A stretch of DNA of 64,000 bases from Lenzites betulinus (lineage: Eukaryota > Basidiomycota > Agaricomycetes > Polyporales > Polyporaceae): positions 248,001 through 312,000 of the forward strand of contig JABYQU010000029.1 in NCBI GenBank assembly GCA_022264855.1, given 5' to 3'. Of this stretch, positions 35,636 through 47,428 are shown in pieces. The translations under genes and the position numbers were made by a program. The notes under the pieces are model-generated. The model had not been told where the DNA came from, made no database searches, and saw only the letters and a program-made list of their open reading frames with translations. The number at the start of each line of letters is the position of its first letter. The stretch's first letter is position 1.

Positions 35636-36449
35636 CCGGCGTCAGATCGCGGAAGTATGGATAACCCCCACCTTTTGTAGATGTTTGTCCGACTTTGGGC
35701 ATGGTGATAAACAGTTGAATTTCACAACGTATCAGTCGCTCAGTGAGCAGTGAGCGAGAGCGATATTTGAGACGCTCGTACATATTTTTCCCACGGCTCT
35801 ATCCTCTTCACCACCTTGAGCGTCGCCCCTCGCACTCATCACGACATTAGTAGGCATATCAAGGGGTGCTGGGCGGTGGTGTCCAAGCGGGAGCATGGCG
35901 GTACTATAATTCATTGGTAGCCTCTCGACACATTTTGTGTTCTAGCCGTCGGCCGCCGCAACGCGCTCGCCTGCTCCCGAACCCTTGCGCTCAGGCTCAC
36001 CCAAGCGGTCCCGGGCGGTCCCCTTCCCCTTGGCCCCGATGTTTGTCCGGACCAGGCTCAGGAATAATGCATTCCGTCCTGGACGGCAGCAACTTGAAGG
36101 GTCCCGACACCGTAACTGTTAAGTCAGTAGCGGAAAGATGGGGGCTGATGCGTCGCACAGCTCAGCGGTAGTTGCTTGCTCCGCGCATTCGGATCGATAG
36201 CCCCGTAGAATGATAATTAGGCATAGCGGTTTCTGGAGGTGACGCGGTCCAGGGGAGGACGCGGATGTACACACCTGGGTCCGCGTACCTCTTCGTGGTA
36301 CGTACTCACTACTTGCCAGCCGTCTCACGCGAAGCCAGACTCGAAGGGAAATGGAAATAACGATATTCCTGAGACGTGCAGCTGTGATCGCCTTGCCCGC
36401 AGATAGTATACACCAAGAACACTCAAAGAAAGTGAGCGACAGCACATGT
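35636..36449. other. Intergenic region
   Basis: No gene seen. It contains the 3' side of the UstYa-like gene. Confidence 0.45.
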
Positions 36450-37118
36450 TTACGCGGGCATCTGCGACTTGAAGCTCAACCAATCGTTCCACTGTCCCCA
36501 CATCGTCCCATAGAACGCCTCCGCGTCCATACACTGCCTCTCCACCCCGACGCGCTCCGCCGTGTAGTTGCGCGCGAAGGAATCTCCAGGCTCCAGCGAG
36601 AAGTCGGCCGCGCAAAGCGTGTGCTCGCGCATGAAGCTCAGGCAGTGCTCCGCGTGGTGCAGCGCGGCGCCCTCGGGAACCTCGTCGGCGTCGAGCGACT
36701 TGCGCAGGTTGCGCATGCAATGCTGCTGGTGGGTGAGCGAGACGACGAAGAAGCGCTGGTTCGGGCCCATGTGCACGTTCCCGCCGTCGTCGGCCGTTGA
36801 TGTCCAGAGCCACTCGGTGTACGCCTCGGGCTCGTGGATCCCGAAGTGGTCACTCTCCTCGATGGACATGAGGACGTGGGGGCGCGCGTTCACGAGGGGC
36901 ATGCGCTCCGGTACGTCATCCTCGATCCATGCTATGTGGTTTGTTGTGAGCACATGTACATCCTTCATAACGCCTCATTCTCACTCACTATAATGCGAGG
37001 GCGGCGGTGGTCTCCGCGCGAAGATCTTGCGCGCGTCCTCGACGAATGAGAAGTCGATGGCGATGTTGAGGACGGCGAGGAAGATGAGCGAGCACAGGGC
37101 AAGTGGGCGGGAAATCAT
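36450..37118 (-). CDS. UstYa-like (DUF3328) protein 2, both HxxHC motifs intact
   Basis: Exons 37118-36989 and 36931-36450 give 203 aa. The first exon encodes a short N-terminal anchor (MISRPLALCSLIFLAVLNIA). The second begins TWIEDDVPERMPLV and carries GGNVHMGPNQRFFVVSLTHQ. The two signature motifs are complete: HQQHC, then HHAEHCLSFMREHTLC. In characterised members these His/Cys residues are needed for activity, probably as metal ligands. Of the three copies here it is the best candidate for a working oxidase. A likely substrate is the secreted WL peptides (inference from co-location). Confidence 0.88.
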
Positions 37119-38564
37119 CACGATCGAAGTCGTGCACGGGGGTTCCGCATGCACGACCGTTTGTTTGATATGTCCTGCTGTGAGCAGGGCGCTGAGCTGT
37201 GGGAAGACGAGGAGCCCGGCGCTGTCTGCGGTGCCAACACCGCCGGTACTTGGTACTCAGAGAACCGACCGTTTTCGGACCGTCCCCGGGCCAGAATTTT
37301 CGGATCATGTACGTAAACTCTGACTCGGGAACATGAAGAAAATACCGCAGGCGTGCTGACCGACCTACCTTGACGCTGCGCTGGCAAATAGTCAACATTC
37401 AGAGTTACAGTAAGTAGAATTGCAGCACTAGGGACGAGTCCGAACATCGCACCCCGATTGCACCGATTATCATATTATTTGCTTCCGCGGCTTGTGCCCG
37501 AAACGTGACATAGGTCACATCAGTACTTTTGTACGTCCTTGTGACGATCTCAGATTTGAACCATCAGCGGCGCCGCAGGGTGCCGCAAGCCGTTCGACGC
37601 CGTTTCATCTCCTTTCCTTGACCCACAGCGATAGGAGGGAAACCACAAAACTCTCAAAAGCTGCAAGTTGAGCCAACACCTCTACCTTGACTGCGAGGAA
37701 GAAGGGATTTTGCTATCATATGTAAGTTGGTCATCTGACTATCAAACCGAAGCCTGCATCGGACTCGAAGCTTGAAGTGCGGCGCAATCTCTGATTCTTT
37801 GAAGAGTTCCCTCATCGCTCTCACAAAGGCGTGCCCCATCGGGCGCAATATTGACGTCTTTAGATCTCCTGATGGTCCGGAGCAGCCAGCGATCACCGAT
37901 GATGAAGGGTGCTAATGCACTCTGTAGTATCTACGTCGGTCACCGGCATATCTTCTCAGGGGGCATGCAGTTCTACTGAGTGGGCACCGTCCGCATGTTC
38001 TCTGCAGTATCAGTTTGATGCACGCGATAGGAGCGCAGTGGTCGTTATTCAGGACCAGCTGTCTCCACCGACATGCCTGATGCCACCAGGGGGTGTCGAC
38101 GGAAGTTTGCGGGGCGGAGCTCATTCCCAGAACTACCCGAAGCACCCTTAAAGCAATCCTGAGCGCCTGTCTCGTGAACCTCCACCCTGGGTCTCAGGCA
38201 CGCAGAAGCGTCGCGACCACGGCGCTCACTTCAAGGCTATGGAGTATGTCGCACTTCTCCTGTCTACGTCTCACTCGTCGCCCGCAACGTGCTGCCAGAA
38301 ACGACCTACGACATCGCCAAAGTAACACCCATAGCGCAGGGACGTGCTCCGGACAGACAAGACACGGGAGATCACTCTTTTTGCTTGTGGCGACTTTCTG
38401 AGGCTGAGCATTCAGGCACGTAATGACATGTCGGGCCGTCAGCACTAGCCGTTATTGATCGACGCACCCCCTTGGTATATAGAGGCTCGTTGCGCAACTG
38501 ATCCTTTGTGCTTCTCTGTCGCGCACCGCCGTACCTTTCGTCTTCACTTGACCCGGATTTCACC
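37119..38564. other. 1.4-kb intergenic region with dispersed repeat
   Basis: No supported gene. It contains the repeat at 38080-38245 and, at the end, the promoter of the third 7-TM gene (TATATAG near 38476). Confidence 0.45.
38080..38245 (+). repeat. Dispersed repeat, copy B (partner 22865-23120)
   Basis: Inverted relative to copy A, with shared blocks ACTACCCGAAG, ACCCTTAAAGCA and CACCCTGGGTCTCAGGCACGC. No coding frame is conserved. Confidence 0.6.
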
Positions 38565-39824
38565 ATGTCGTCCCTCTTCCAGAACTCGTACTACCTCGCC
38601 ATCAACTTCAATGCCATCCTGTATGGTCCGTACATGATCTCGCAGGAGAGCGTTCCACCACGCACGACCGTATGCTGATCATGTCTGTTTGACAGGCGTG
38701 GAACTGGTCCTCTACGGAATGACCATGAACGCGTTGTTCAACAACCGCAAGAAATGGACACGATCCGACAAGTTCTACATGGCGTTCAGCACGGCGCTCT
38801 TGTTCCTCATCACGATCTACATGTCAACAGAGGCCGTGTTCGGGCAGGAAATGTGGATAGTGCACGCCAACGAGCCCGGGGGATCGCTCGAGTATCTCAT
38901 CGAGAACGCCGACATCTGGTATCAGACGATGGGCACGACAGCCTCAGTCATCCTCAATATCCTCAGCGATGCGCTCCTGGTGAGTGTAATTCCGCGTACG
39001 CCGCCCGACGCCACTCAATCTCCGTTGGGCGTTGCTGCCACTGTGCCCGGTGCTGACTGCGAAACCTTGACTGGCAGATTTACCGGATGTACGTCGTCTG
39101 GACCAGCTACGCAGTTATCGCGTTCCCCTGCGTGGTCTATGTTGCGACCATCGGTATGTCCTTCCCCCGCCCGTCCACATGACATCGTCATGTGCTCACG
39201 CGCGCCTCTCTCTCCCTTCTTTTCAGCGCTGGGCATCATCGAGCTGTACGCCTCCGGCAAGCCCAACGCAGACTTCTTCGTCGGGACGGCCGCGCACTTC
39301 GGTGTGGCGTACTACACGCTCACCATCTCGCTCAATGTCATCGCGACGGGCGTGATCTGTGCACGTCTCATGTATTTCGGGCGCGCAGTTGAGGCGGCGA
39401 GCAAGACGCAGGGTCGCGGTGTAGGCGCGCGCCGGTACACTGGCACGCTGCCTATTGTCATCGAGTCGGCGTTGCCGTACAGTATGGCGGGCTTCGCCTT
39501 CCTCGTCGCGTACGGCATCCAGAGCGACATTTCGATCCTGTTTGGCGCGTTCTACGGCATGTTCACGGTGAGCGGTAGTCCATGCGCTTGTAGGAGCGTT
39601 TGCTGACTTGGTCGTCTTGCGAACAGTGCATCTCGCCCCAGCTCATCGTGCTTCGCGTGGTGACCGGGCAGGCGTGGACCAAGGACCAGACGGCACAATC
39701 TGTGTCTGCGCTCGAGTTCGAGAACCTGGGCACCACCCGCGTCGCCGACACCACGGCCGTGGCGGAAGAGGGCAACTCCACCGTGGACCACAAGTCGCTG
39801 AGCTCCGTGCAGGAGATGGCTTGA
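38565..39824 (+). CDS. Seven-transmembrane protein, basidiomycete family, copy 3
   Basis: Exons 38565-38625, 38696-38979, 39078-39153, 39227-39567 and 39627-39824 join in frame to 319 aa. The start MSSLFQNSYYLAINFNAILY is shorter than in the two other copies. The loop QEMWIVHANEPGG and seven helices are conserved. The tail ends VDHKSLSSVQEMA. It is more diverged than copies 1 and 2 are from each other, but has the same intron plan as copy 2. Confidence 0.87.
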
Positions 39825-40529
39825 GCGTACCCCCTCTCGTTGGAGTATCGCGCTGTAACCTGTATGATGATGATTGCGACGACGATAATCACGACGAAAA
39901 GGCTTCCCCGGGTTCGCGATGTCTCCGGTTTCCACGTTTACAGTATGTTTACGACTCGCCTGCTGCTTTCGAATGGGTTGGCGGGAGGCGCTTCGGGCCT
40001 CTTTGTACTTCGATATCATACCGTATGTGCTATTGTAATAGATGGTGTTCGTTCTTCCGTCTCTCCTAGGTAGACGTACCTATGTACTACCAATGTGCAA
40101 GCACAGGGACGTCTGCTGCGAATTAGTCCCTCCAGAGTCCATACTCGACCGTCCGAGGTTCGCATCATCGGAGCTTGTGATGGCAGAGATGCCGAGTGGC
40201 TGAAGTTCTCACCACGGCGCAGAGTTTGTTTCTGCTACTTGACTCACCGCCTCTCTGGCTTTGACCACACTATCCACTCGGACAGGCTGCTTCGTTGCGT
40301 GCATGTATCTCACCCGTCGCAACCGCACATGAACCTCCAATCATGCGCGACACCGCGTTCATTCACTAACCGTGGGGCTTACCTGCTCATGTACCCGCCG
40401 TTCTCCACCGGTACCATGTTATCACTTTCTAGCACCTTAACCTCACTACATGAGATGAAACTCGTCAAATTGCCGCCGAAGTTCACAAATCATACCATAC
40501 ATAGGGAAACATCGAAGGAGTACACGCCC
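39825..40529. other. Intergenic between convergent genes
   Basis: No gene supported. A plus-strand frame at 40095-40811 runs into the opposite-strand gene and lacks a domain. A GGCAGAGATGCCGAGTGGCTGA string near 40185 resembles a tRNA D arm only. Confidence 0.45.
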
Positions 40530-41607
40530 TCAAATGGTCTGATGTTGTATCATGTTCACGCCTGTGCAAGGATCACATTAATAGCTGTGCTGCGCATGTC
40601 GCAGAAGACCGCTCACCATATGTCGTGTTGTGGCTCGACCACGCGTCCAAGAAGCACTCCGTACCCTGCGCACACACTACCTCGAACACATGCAACGAGC
40701 TCCACGGGCACGGGAAGCGATACATCTCCGTCTCGCCCCCCTTGCCGTCGACCTCCACCGTCGCGACCTTGTACTGCACTGGCGGCTTCGTGCGGTGCGA
40801 CAGCGTCTTGACGTCGATCGGGCCCTGCGCATTGAGCCGATAGACGGCAAGGTGCGAGCCGGGGGTCATCTCGAGCGACGCACCGCGCTCGAGGGGCTCG
40901 CCGAGCGCGGGGAGCGTGAGCACCAGCCTGCAGTCCTCCATCCCGAAGTCGATCGCGCGGAACTGCACAACCGTGTGCACCTGCACCACATCCCGCGTGA
41001 GCATCCCTTCTCTCAGCTCGCGCAAGGCAGGGGAGACGTACGTCGTTCGTAACACGCAGACGGCGCTCGTTCGGGGACATCTGCCCGAACACCTCGTGCC
41101 AATAGTCGTGCTCGCCGCGAGGTGCGAGCCTGTCTGGCTCGTTCGGGAACACCTGCGCGGACACGCGCGGGCGGATCGTGATCGGCTCGAGCGCGGACGC
41201 ATTCACCTGTCCGGACTCGTAGAGCTCTGGGAGGCCGATGTACGGGCTCGCGTACTCGAGGCGCGCTGCGAAGTCCTTCGGCGCGAAGACGGTGCTCGCG
41301 AGGCGCGCGGTGTACGCGAGCGCGGCGATGTCGGTGAGCCCGACGAGGAGCACGAGCGCGCCGAGCCAACGAGTGAGCGAAGTGCTCGTGGTGGGCGTGC
41401 TCGACGGGCCCGCTGAGGTGGGGCTATGGAGCCATGCCTTTTCATCGTCTATACGGGGATGTCGATGAGGCTCCGCTAGACTGGATGATTGGCGACAAGA
41501 GGGCTTCACTCACCTCTTGGTGGAGAGGACTGAGACTGCTCCGAGTCGTTGTCGAGCGAGTCGCCCCTCGACAGGAGCACCTCGTATTCCGCCTCGCGGG
41601 AGGGCAT
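40530..41607 (-). CDS. Single-pass membrane protein of an uncharacterised basidiomycete family
   Basis: Exons 41607-41514, 41448-41042, 40980-40617 and 40561-40530 join in frame to 298 aa. A cytosolic N-tail (MPSREAEYEVLLSRGD, acidic) leads to one membrane helix (WLGALVLLVGLTDIAALAY), then an extracellular or luminal beta-rich domain with VQFRAIDFGMEDCRL, LSHRTKP and FPCPWSSLHVFEVVC. It ends SHNTTYGVNMIQHQTI. I recall similar proteins in many agaricomycetes, sometimes labelled as having a But2-like C-terminal domain. Function is unknown. The tiny last exon (32 nt) restores the family's typical QxQT-I end, which supports the splice choice. Confidence 0.8.
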
Positions 41608-42720
41608 CGCTGAGCTAAAGCTACAGAGGGTGTGTGAGAAGAGTTGGGGGTATGACGCCCGCTGGATCCCTACTACTAGGTCGGCAGCACGACTGCTGGT
41701 AGCTCGCGAGTTTCCGCGCCCCAAGTACCCATATATCTCCCGCAGTGAGGTGGGAGAAGACACTGCGGGCAGCAGTGCCCCGGTGATTCCGGGCCCCTTC
41801 GAGGCAGGACCGCCGCCGGCGCACTGCCCGGGGGTATACGTACTGTACCCGTCACATCTACACGGGTCCGTTGGGCGGAATATTCGCCCTACTCTCGCCT
41901 CCCACGTCGGGAAAAGGGAGGGTGGGGAAGATCACAAATGTCGCGCACCGCGCTCGCCGGACGACGCTTCCCTGCGCCAGAAGCCGGAGAGTATGTTCCG
42001 ACAGAGAATGATTGTTCGCGCTGCATCTGTTTCCCTGCGCAGAGCCGCGTGACACCGGGCGTGGGCGTGGGCGCGTGGGCGCGCAACCCGGGTTCGAACG
42101 TTCGGGCTGCAAGTGTGTACCTGCCCAGATGGGGCAAAGGAAACTGGTAAACTGAATCCCAGGATCCTCGTCCTCCTCGGAATGGTGTGTTGTACCTGGG
42201 TTCTGCATGCGAGCGGTGGAACAAGCTGATGTCGGAACAAAGACGAACTTCGTGCACCCACGCTTCAGGCGGAGCTTCGTGGCGCGGCCGTGAGGCCAAA
42301 TCTGTGTGCGATCTGACATCTTCTCTGATTGATGTCGGGGTCGTGTACTATTTCTCGAGTTTTGCAAAGTAAGTATTGGGAATTTCCGAGTGCGAGATAT
42401 GCATAAGCCGAGATACGAAAGGGCGGTTCAGGGCAGCGACACGGGGAGGACGCGTACCTCTTCGCGGTATCCGCTAGCCGTCTCACGCGAAGCGTTGCTG
42501 TCACGTCTGAGCATGAACACCTCTGGTGCATTGTTCCACGCGGGCCTATCGATCTGAGAACAGCTGTGAGAGCTGTTAGAGGTCACAATATCAGAATCAG
42601 GGATGGTTTGCGGAAGACGCTATGCGTTTGTAAACTCTGTTGAAACGCAAGCGGGAAACTGCCGTTCTTACATACTACAGTACACCCAAGTTTGACGACC
42701 TCCCCCTGCCCGAGGCCTTC
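41608..42720. other. 1.1-kb intergenic region
   Basis: No supported gene. A minus-strand frame at 41858-42367 has no domain. The region near 41608 is the promoter of the membrane-protein gene. Confidence 0.45.
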
Positions 42721-43858
42721 CTAGGCTTCTGCCGCCGGGGTCTCCGGCACCGTCGTTTCCTTCTTGAAGAACCACAGTGGCCAGTCGACCCAGGGCGACG
42801 GCATGACTGTGTGCCCGCAGAGCTTAAACCCAAGCTTTTCGTATATGGGTACCTGAGGACGTAAGCCCGAGAGAAGTCAGCATGAGCGTTCCAGGAACAA
42901 GAAACCGGGAGCATTGGCGGACCGCCCGTCGACGACGCATGGAGAGTGGAGAGGAGGACGGAAGCTTACATTGCGGGCGTTCGTTGTGGTCAGCGCCATC
43001 GGCATCCCTGTCTTCACTGCCTGGAAGCGCAAGGGTAAGGTTCATATTAGCATGCGTCTATTCGGCGGGCGGGGCGGGGCCATCCAGGGCCGAGGGTCAG
43101 GGTGCGGCGCGTACCTCTTTGGTGGCGAGCTCGAAAAGCTTGCGCGCAACGCCTTTGCCCTGGTAGTCCGCACGGACCATGGCGAAGTTGCACCAGTACG
43201 TGTTGCGCTCGGCGGCCTCGATGCCGAGCGCCGCGTCATTCGCCTTGGGCACCTCCGTGGCCATCTGCGGAGGCCGTTATTGTTAGCCTCTTGAAATGGA
43301 GACAGGGTCTCCGGCGTAGGGGCGGGGGGACTAACGACATCGGGGTAGTATTTCTGGCCTTCCGGCGAGAGCCTGCCCATGAACTCGAAGAGGCCATGTT
43401 TCTGCTGCTCAGGGCTGACGGCACGATCCGTTGGCGGTTTGTCAAGTGGCGACTGTGAGGAACACCACGGCTTACGTAGAGAGGATAAGTTGTCCTGGCA
43501 GCGAGAACAATGTGTACCCCACGAGCGCGCCGGATTCATCCCTGGCAGTGAACAAGTGCGATGTGCCAGGGGTCAGAGCGAGCGCGCGGATCATGATACC
43601 TCCCAACGAGGGCAGGAGGGTCATGTCGCCTCCGACAAGCGCGATGGCAGCAGGGTCTGTAGGGGCAATCTTAGGTATGTATCGGCTGTGGAGGTGATGT
43701 ATGACTACCTTCTACCATGAGTCCTGAGAAGACTTGGGTGGCTTCTTCCGCCAGGCTCTCTGGGGGCCCACGTTGACGGAAAGCAGATCGTAACTCCAAG
43801 GTGTTCACTTACCTGTGGGCGTCTCGACGAACTCATAGGTGATGTTGGACGAAGACAT
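42721..43858 (-). CDS. GNAT-family N-acetyltransferase, second copy
   Basis: Start MSSSNITYEFVETPT at 43858 and stop at 42723-42721. The exon plan parallels the gene at 9484-10584: a 46-nt first exon, a helical second exon (ESLAEEATQVFSGLMVE), then DPAAIALVGGD and a middle exon with EQQKHGLFEFMG. Motif A is VRADYQGKGVARKLFE (Q-x-K-G-x-A) and the domain ends VPIYEKLGFKLCGHTVMPS. The C-terminus is ETPAAEA. The product is about 230 aa, soluble, with unknown substrate. The two GNATs are clearly paralogues but strongly diverged. Confidence 0.85.
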
Positions 43859-44372
43859 GGCGAATGCGAGGCGGTGGATGCACAGATGTAGAGGGGATTC
43901 AGAGGACGCGAAGGAAATTCACTAGGGGGTCAAGAGGAAAGTGCACGGCTTATCAAGCCCATCCAGATGCCATCAACCAGAAGAGAACGAGACAGGATCG
44001 AAGTGTCGTCCACAGGAGCCAGATCAACCGCCGCAGGAAGCCCGTCAGCTTGATTATTTGCATACGAAGGTTTTACCGCCCGTCGGTCTCACCACCCATA
44101 GACGGTAGACTTGCTTATGCATCTTCCAAAATTCGGTGAAGGACGTACCTTGAAACATGTCCCGACGACCAAGCACAAGATCATGAAGACCTGCCTTCTA
44201 GCATTAGGGGCGAAGGCGCCCCAGATATAACATAAGTGATCAATAGGTGACGGACGCCTCATCAACGCCGACGCGTTACGCTTGAGCACCTCCGTTTTTC
44301 ATGAACTGGTGGCGACACATACCTTAACTACTCTGCAAGCCTCTGAGAGGCCGCAAGCATGCAAGTGGCGAT
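43859..44372. other. Intergenic, nothing recognised
   Basis: Promoter side of the GNAT gene and 3' side of LIP2. No gene seen. Confidence 0.5.
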
Positions 44373-45176
44373 TCAACTTTGGCCTAAAGGTTCACTAAGC
44401 CATGACTCTCTGCTAGTGCTCTCCTTGATTACTGCACGGATAGCATCCTCGGCGTCCCCCTCCATTGAAATATCCAATGGCACCATTTCCCGTCCATACG
44501 ATCGTCCAAAGCGTGTAATGAGACCGGGAAGCTCGTCGTGTATGGATGTTGGAGGGATTCCCTTTCGAGAGCGGACGACGTCGGAAATGCAGCCTGCCTT
44601 GACGTCCGTGAGTCCACACGCCACCACGCGGTTGAACCAGGCGAGAGGTTCCGCGGTTACGTTGAGGGCGAAGCCATGGCTCGTTAGGCGATGCCTCACT
44701 TGCACGCCGATGCTCGCGACTTTGGTGTGCGCGTCGAGGAATACGCCCGTGTGCTCACTTGGGGCGTGTTTGATTCCGTGTTCCTCGGCTAGGTGCGTCT
44801 CGAGCAGCTTTTGCATCCGGCAGATATAGTCACGGATGCCCATGGGTGGCGACGTCCGTCCGAGGTCGATGAGTGGGTAACCGGTGATTTGACCTGGGCC
44901 ATGGTATGTAGTCTGACCTCCTCGCGGGGTGAAAACGCAGTCCGCGCCAGTTCCTTCGAGCTTCAGAGCTTCGCCCCGTGAGTCATCGTCTTCTCCTTGT
45001 CGTCGGCCGAAAGTGTAGACGGGTCGATGTTCCAAGAGAATGAGAAAGTCCCTGTGGTTGCCTGACGCCTTGCGAGCGAGCAGCTGTAGCCTGTGTATGC
45101 GTTCCTGAAGCTCCAGAGCCGCTTTGTATGGAACAGGATGCTTGAAGCAGTGGTAGAAAATTGGAGGAAGACGCAT
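44373..45176 (-). CDS. LIP2: Octanoyltransferase (lipoyl protein ligase B type), mitochondrial
   Basis: A single exon of 267 aa. It transfers octanoyl groups from acyl carrier protein to the lipoyl domains of 2-oxoacid dehydrogenases and glycine cleavage H protein, the first step of lipoate synthesis in mitochondria. LipB signatures are present: LLEHRPVYTFGRR, RGGQTTYHGPGQITGYPLID, the lysine in TKVASIGVQVR followed by HGFALNV, and the catalytic cysteine in VVACGLTD. The length fits the family. The N-terminus is short, so an upstream targeting exon cannot be excluded. It is divergent from STE24. Confidence 0.93.
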   Translation of the reverse strand: MRLPPIFYHCFKHPVPYKAALELQERIHRLQLLARKASGNHRDFLILLEHRPVYTFGRRQGEDDDSRGEALKLEGTGADCVFTPRGGQTTYHGPGQITGYPLIDLGRTSPPMGIRDYICRMQKLLETHLAEEHGIKHAPSEHTGVFLDAHTKVASIGVQVRHRLTSHGFALNVTAEPLAWFNRVVACGLTDVKAGCISDVVRSRKGIPPTSIHDELPGLITRFGRSYGREMVPLDISMEGDAEDAIRAVIKESTSRESWLSEPLGQS

Positions 45177-45570
45177 TATCAGTGTTGTAAGCGTAATACC
45201 AACGGCGACCGTGAAAGCGAGGAGAGCGAGGACGTCGAGGAGGATATCAATTGTACTACGTCACGTGATCAGGTAGCATACCTGAAATCCGAAATACGAG
45301 CAATATTCATATGTCACTTCTCCGACATTGTGCACCTGCCTGCAGTCTTTTATATGAGGTTATCCGCATAGGCACGTATTTGAAACTCGTTTTGCTTTCA
45401 TCCGCAAGTACTCTACGCGGATGGCAAGCACAACTGCGATCTTAGAGGAAGCGCTCGTTAGTGGGCGCCAAACTTGTGGCTTGCCACGACGCGTCCTGTA
45501 TAAACGCCTTGGCCAGAGTCCACGTCGTGCTCCCCTGCCCGTCCTCCGTCATCTGCTCGTCGTGCTTGCG
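45177..45570 (+). promoter_or_regulatory. Shared upstream region of LIP2 and STE24
   Basis: About 390 bp between divergent start codons. An in-frame ATG at 45421 could extend STE24 by 50 residues, so part of this may be coding. Confidence 0.4.
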
Positions 45571-47428
45571 ATGCTCGACAACGTCTTAGGTTTGCTCAAT
45601 GTCGGTCTGGACGCGGTGCAGGCGCGTTTGGCATGGGTAGCAACGGATGCGGTGAACTGGAAGCTTTACCTCCAAGTCTGCTCGTGGAGTGTATGTCTCT
45701 TCGAGTCCTACCTCTTGTAAGTTCATCAACCGTGGACATGATATATGACATTGAATGCTTTACAGGCTCCGCCAGTTCCCACTTTACAACAAAACTAAAC
45801 CACCACCCGTTCTGGCCGATTATTTCAAGCAGGAGACGTTCGAAAAGTCCCAGGCATATGGAAAGGACAAGGCCAAGTTCTCGCTGGTCTCTGGCATCTA
45901 CAAGCAGCTTGTGGACTCGTTATTCTTGCAATATGGTCTTATGGCATGGTGCTGGAAGGTTGGTGGAAACATCGTCGCGCTACTTGGCTACGGCCCAGAA
46001 TACGAAGTGAGTTGGATACTGGCGCATATGCTGCGTATACTAAATGCATACGTCGTGACTTTAGATTCTGCAGTCCATCGCATTTGCGCTTACCCTTTTC
46101 TTCGTGTCGAGCCTGCCGTCTCTCCCGTTGTCCTGGTACCAGACATTCGTCCTCGAGGAAAAACACGGATTCAATAAGATGACCCCGAGGCTCTTCTTTA
46201 CTGACTTGATCAAGAGCTTTGCGATTGGCTTCGTCATCGGGGCACCTTTCCTCGCCGGCTTCCTCTCGGTCTTCAAGTGGGCGGGCAAGCGCTTCGTACC
46301 GTGGCTCATGGCGTTCCTGTAAATATCTTCACTATTTTCTTGCTTGGTCATTCACTCAGAGCATACACACAGCCTGATCTTCCAGCTCTCCATGGTCGTT
46401 CTGTACCCGACCGTCATCCAGCCGCTATTCAACAAACTGTCGCCGCTTCCGGCAGGCGAGCTGCGCAGCCGCATCGAGGAACTTGCGGTGAAACTCAAGT
46501 TCCCGCTGAAGCACCTGTATGAGATCGACGGCTCGAAACGTAGCTCTCACAGCAACGCGTACTTCTTCGGTCTCCCTGGGGTATGTGGCTATCAGTATAT
46601 TTAAGCTTTTGACCATGCCTAATGCGTGTATGCGTCTTAGAACAAACACATCGTCATTTTTGACACCCTCATCAAGCAGAGCAAGCCCGAGGAAGTCGAG
46701 GCCGTTCTCGGTGCGTCTGCATTCATGCAATACACCGAGACTGTCGTATCTGATCTACGCCGTTTACCGCAGCCCATGAGCTCGGTCACTGGTACTATAT
46801 GCACCCCTCCCAGCTGCTCATCCTCTCGCAAATGCATATTTTCACTATCCTCGCGCTGTTCCCCGCTTTCATTCATGCTCCGCCTCTCCTACGCGCATTT
46901 GACTTCCCCCCGTCGGCGGCGGTCAAGCCTCCCACTATCATCGCGTTCTTGTTGTACCAGGTTTGTTTACTCATCGCTCCTTGCTTGTGAACATAGAAGC
47001 AACCCGTACTAATGCACTGTGTAGATGCTCCTCGCCCCGCTCGAAGCCGTTGTCAGTATCGGAATTAACGCCGTGAGCCGCAAGTTCGAGTATGAAGCGG
47101 ACCGCTTCGCGTGCGAGCTCCAGACGAAGCTCGAGGACAAGAACATGGCAGACATGGGCTCCCGCCTCGGGCGCGCGCTCGTCACACTGCACGTGGAGAA
47201 TCTGTCGACGGTCTGGGTGGACTGGCTGTAAGTACAATCCTTCGCAGAATCCCTTTTCTGACTTCTCTTCTGCTCTTTGGTTGATGGATTACTAATGCGG
47301 GCTATGCGAATAGATACTCGGCGTACCACCACTCGCACCCGACCCTCACGGAGCGACTGCGCGCGCTGGAGGGCTACAAGAGCGCCGCTGTCGCCGCCCA
47401 AAGCGCAGGCGAGAAAAAGGAACTCTGA
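45571..47428 (+). CDS. STE24: CAAX prenyl protease 1 (zinc metalloprotease of the ER membrane)
   Basis: Eight exons (45571-45716, 45766-46006, 46065-46318, 46373-46580, 46641-46710, 46773-46960, 47025-47227, 47314-47428) join in frame to 474 aa, near the usual 450-480. It removes the last three residues of farnesylated CAAX proteins and also cuts the a-factor precursor in yeast. The zinc motif HELGHW is formed across the intron at 46711. The third ligand lies in EYEADRFACEL. The N-terminal NWKLYLQVCSWSVCLFESYL and QTFVLEEKHGFNKMTPRLFF are family hallmarks, and several membrane helices are visible. The start is placed at MLDNVLGLL; 45421 is the alternative. A housekeeping gene. Confidence 0.95.

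Noticed and set aside
40180..40260. tRNA-like string GGCAGAGATGCCGAGTGGCTGA.
   Set aside because: It resembles a Ser/Leu tRNA D arm, but no T arm, acceptor stem or B box follows.
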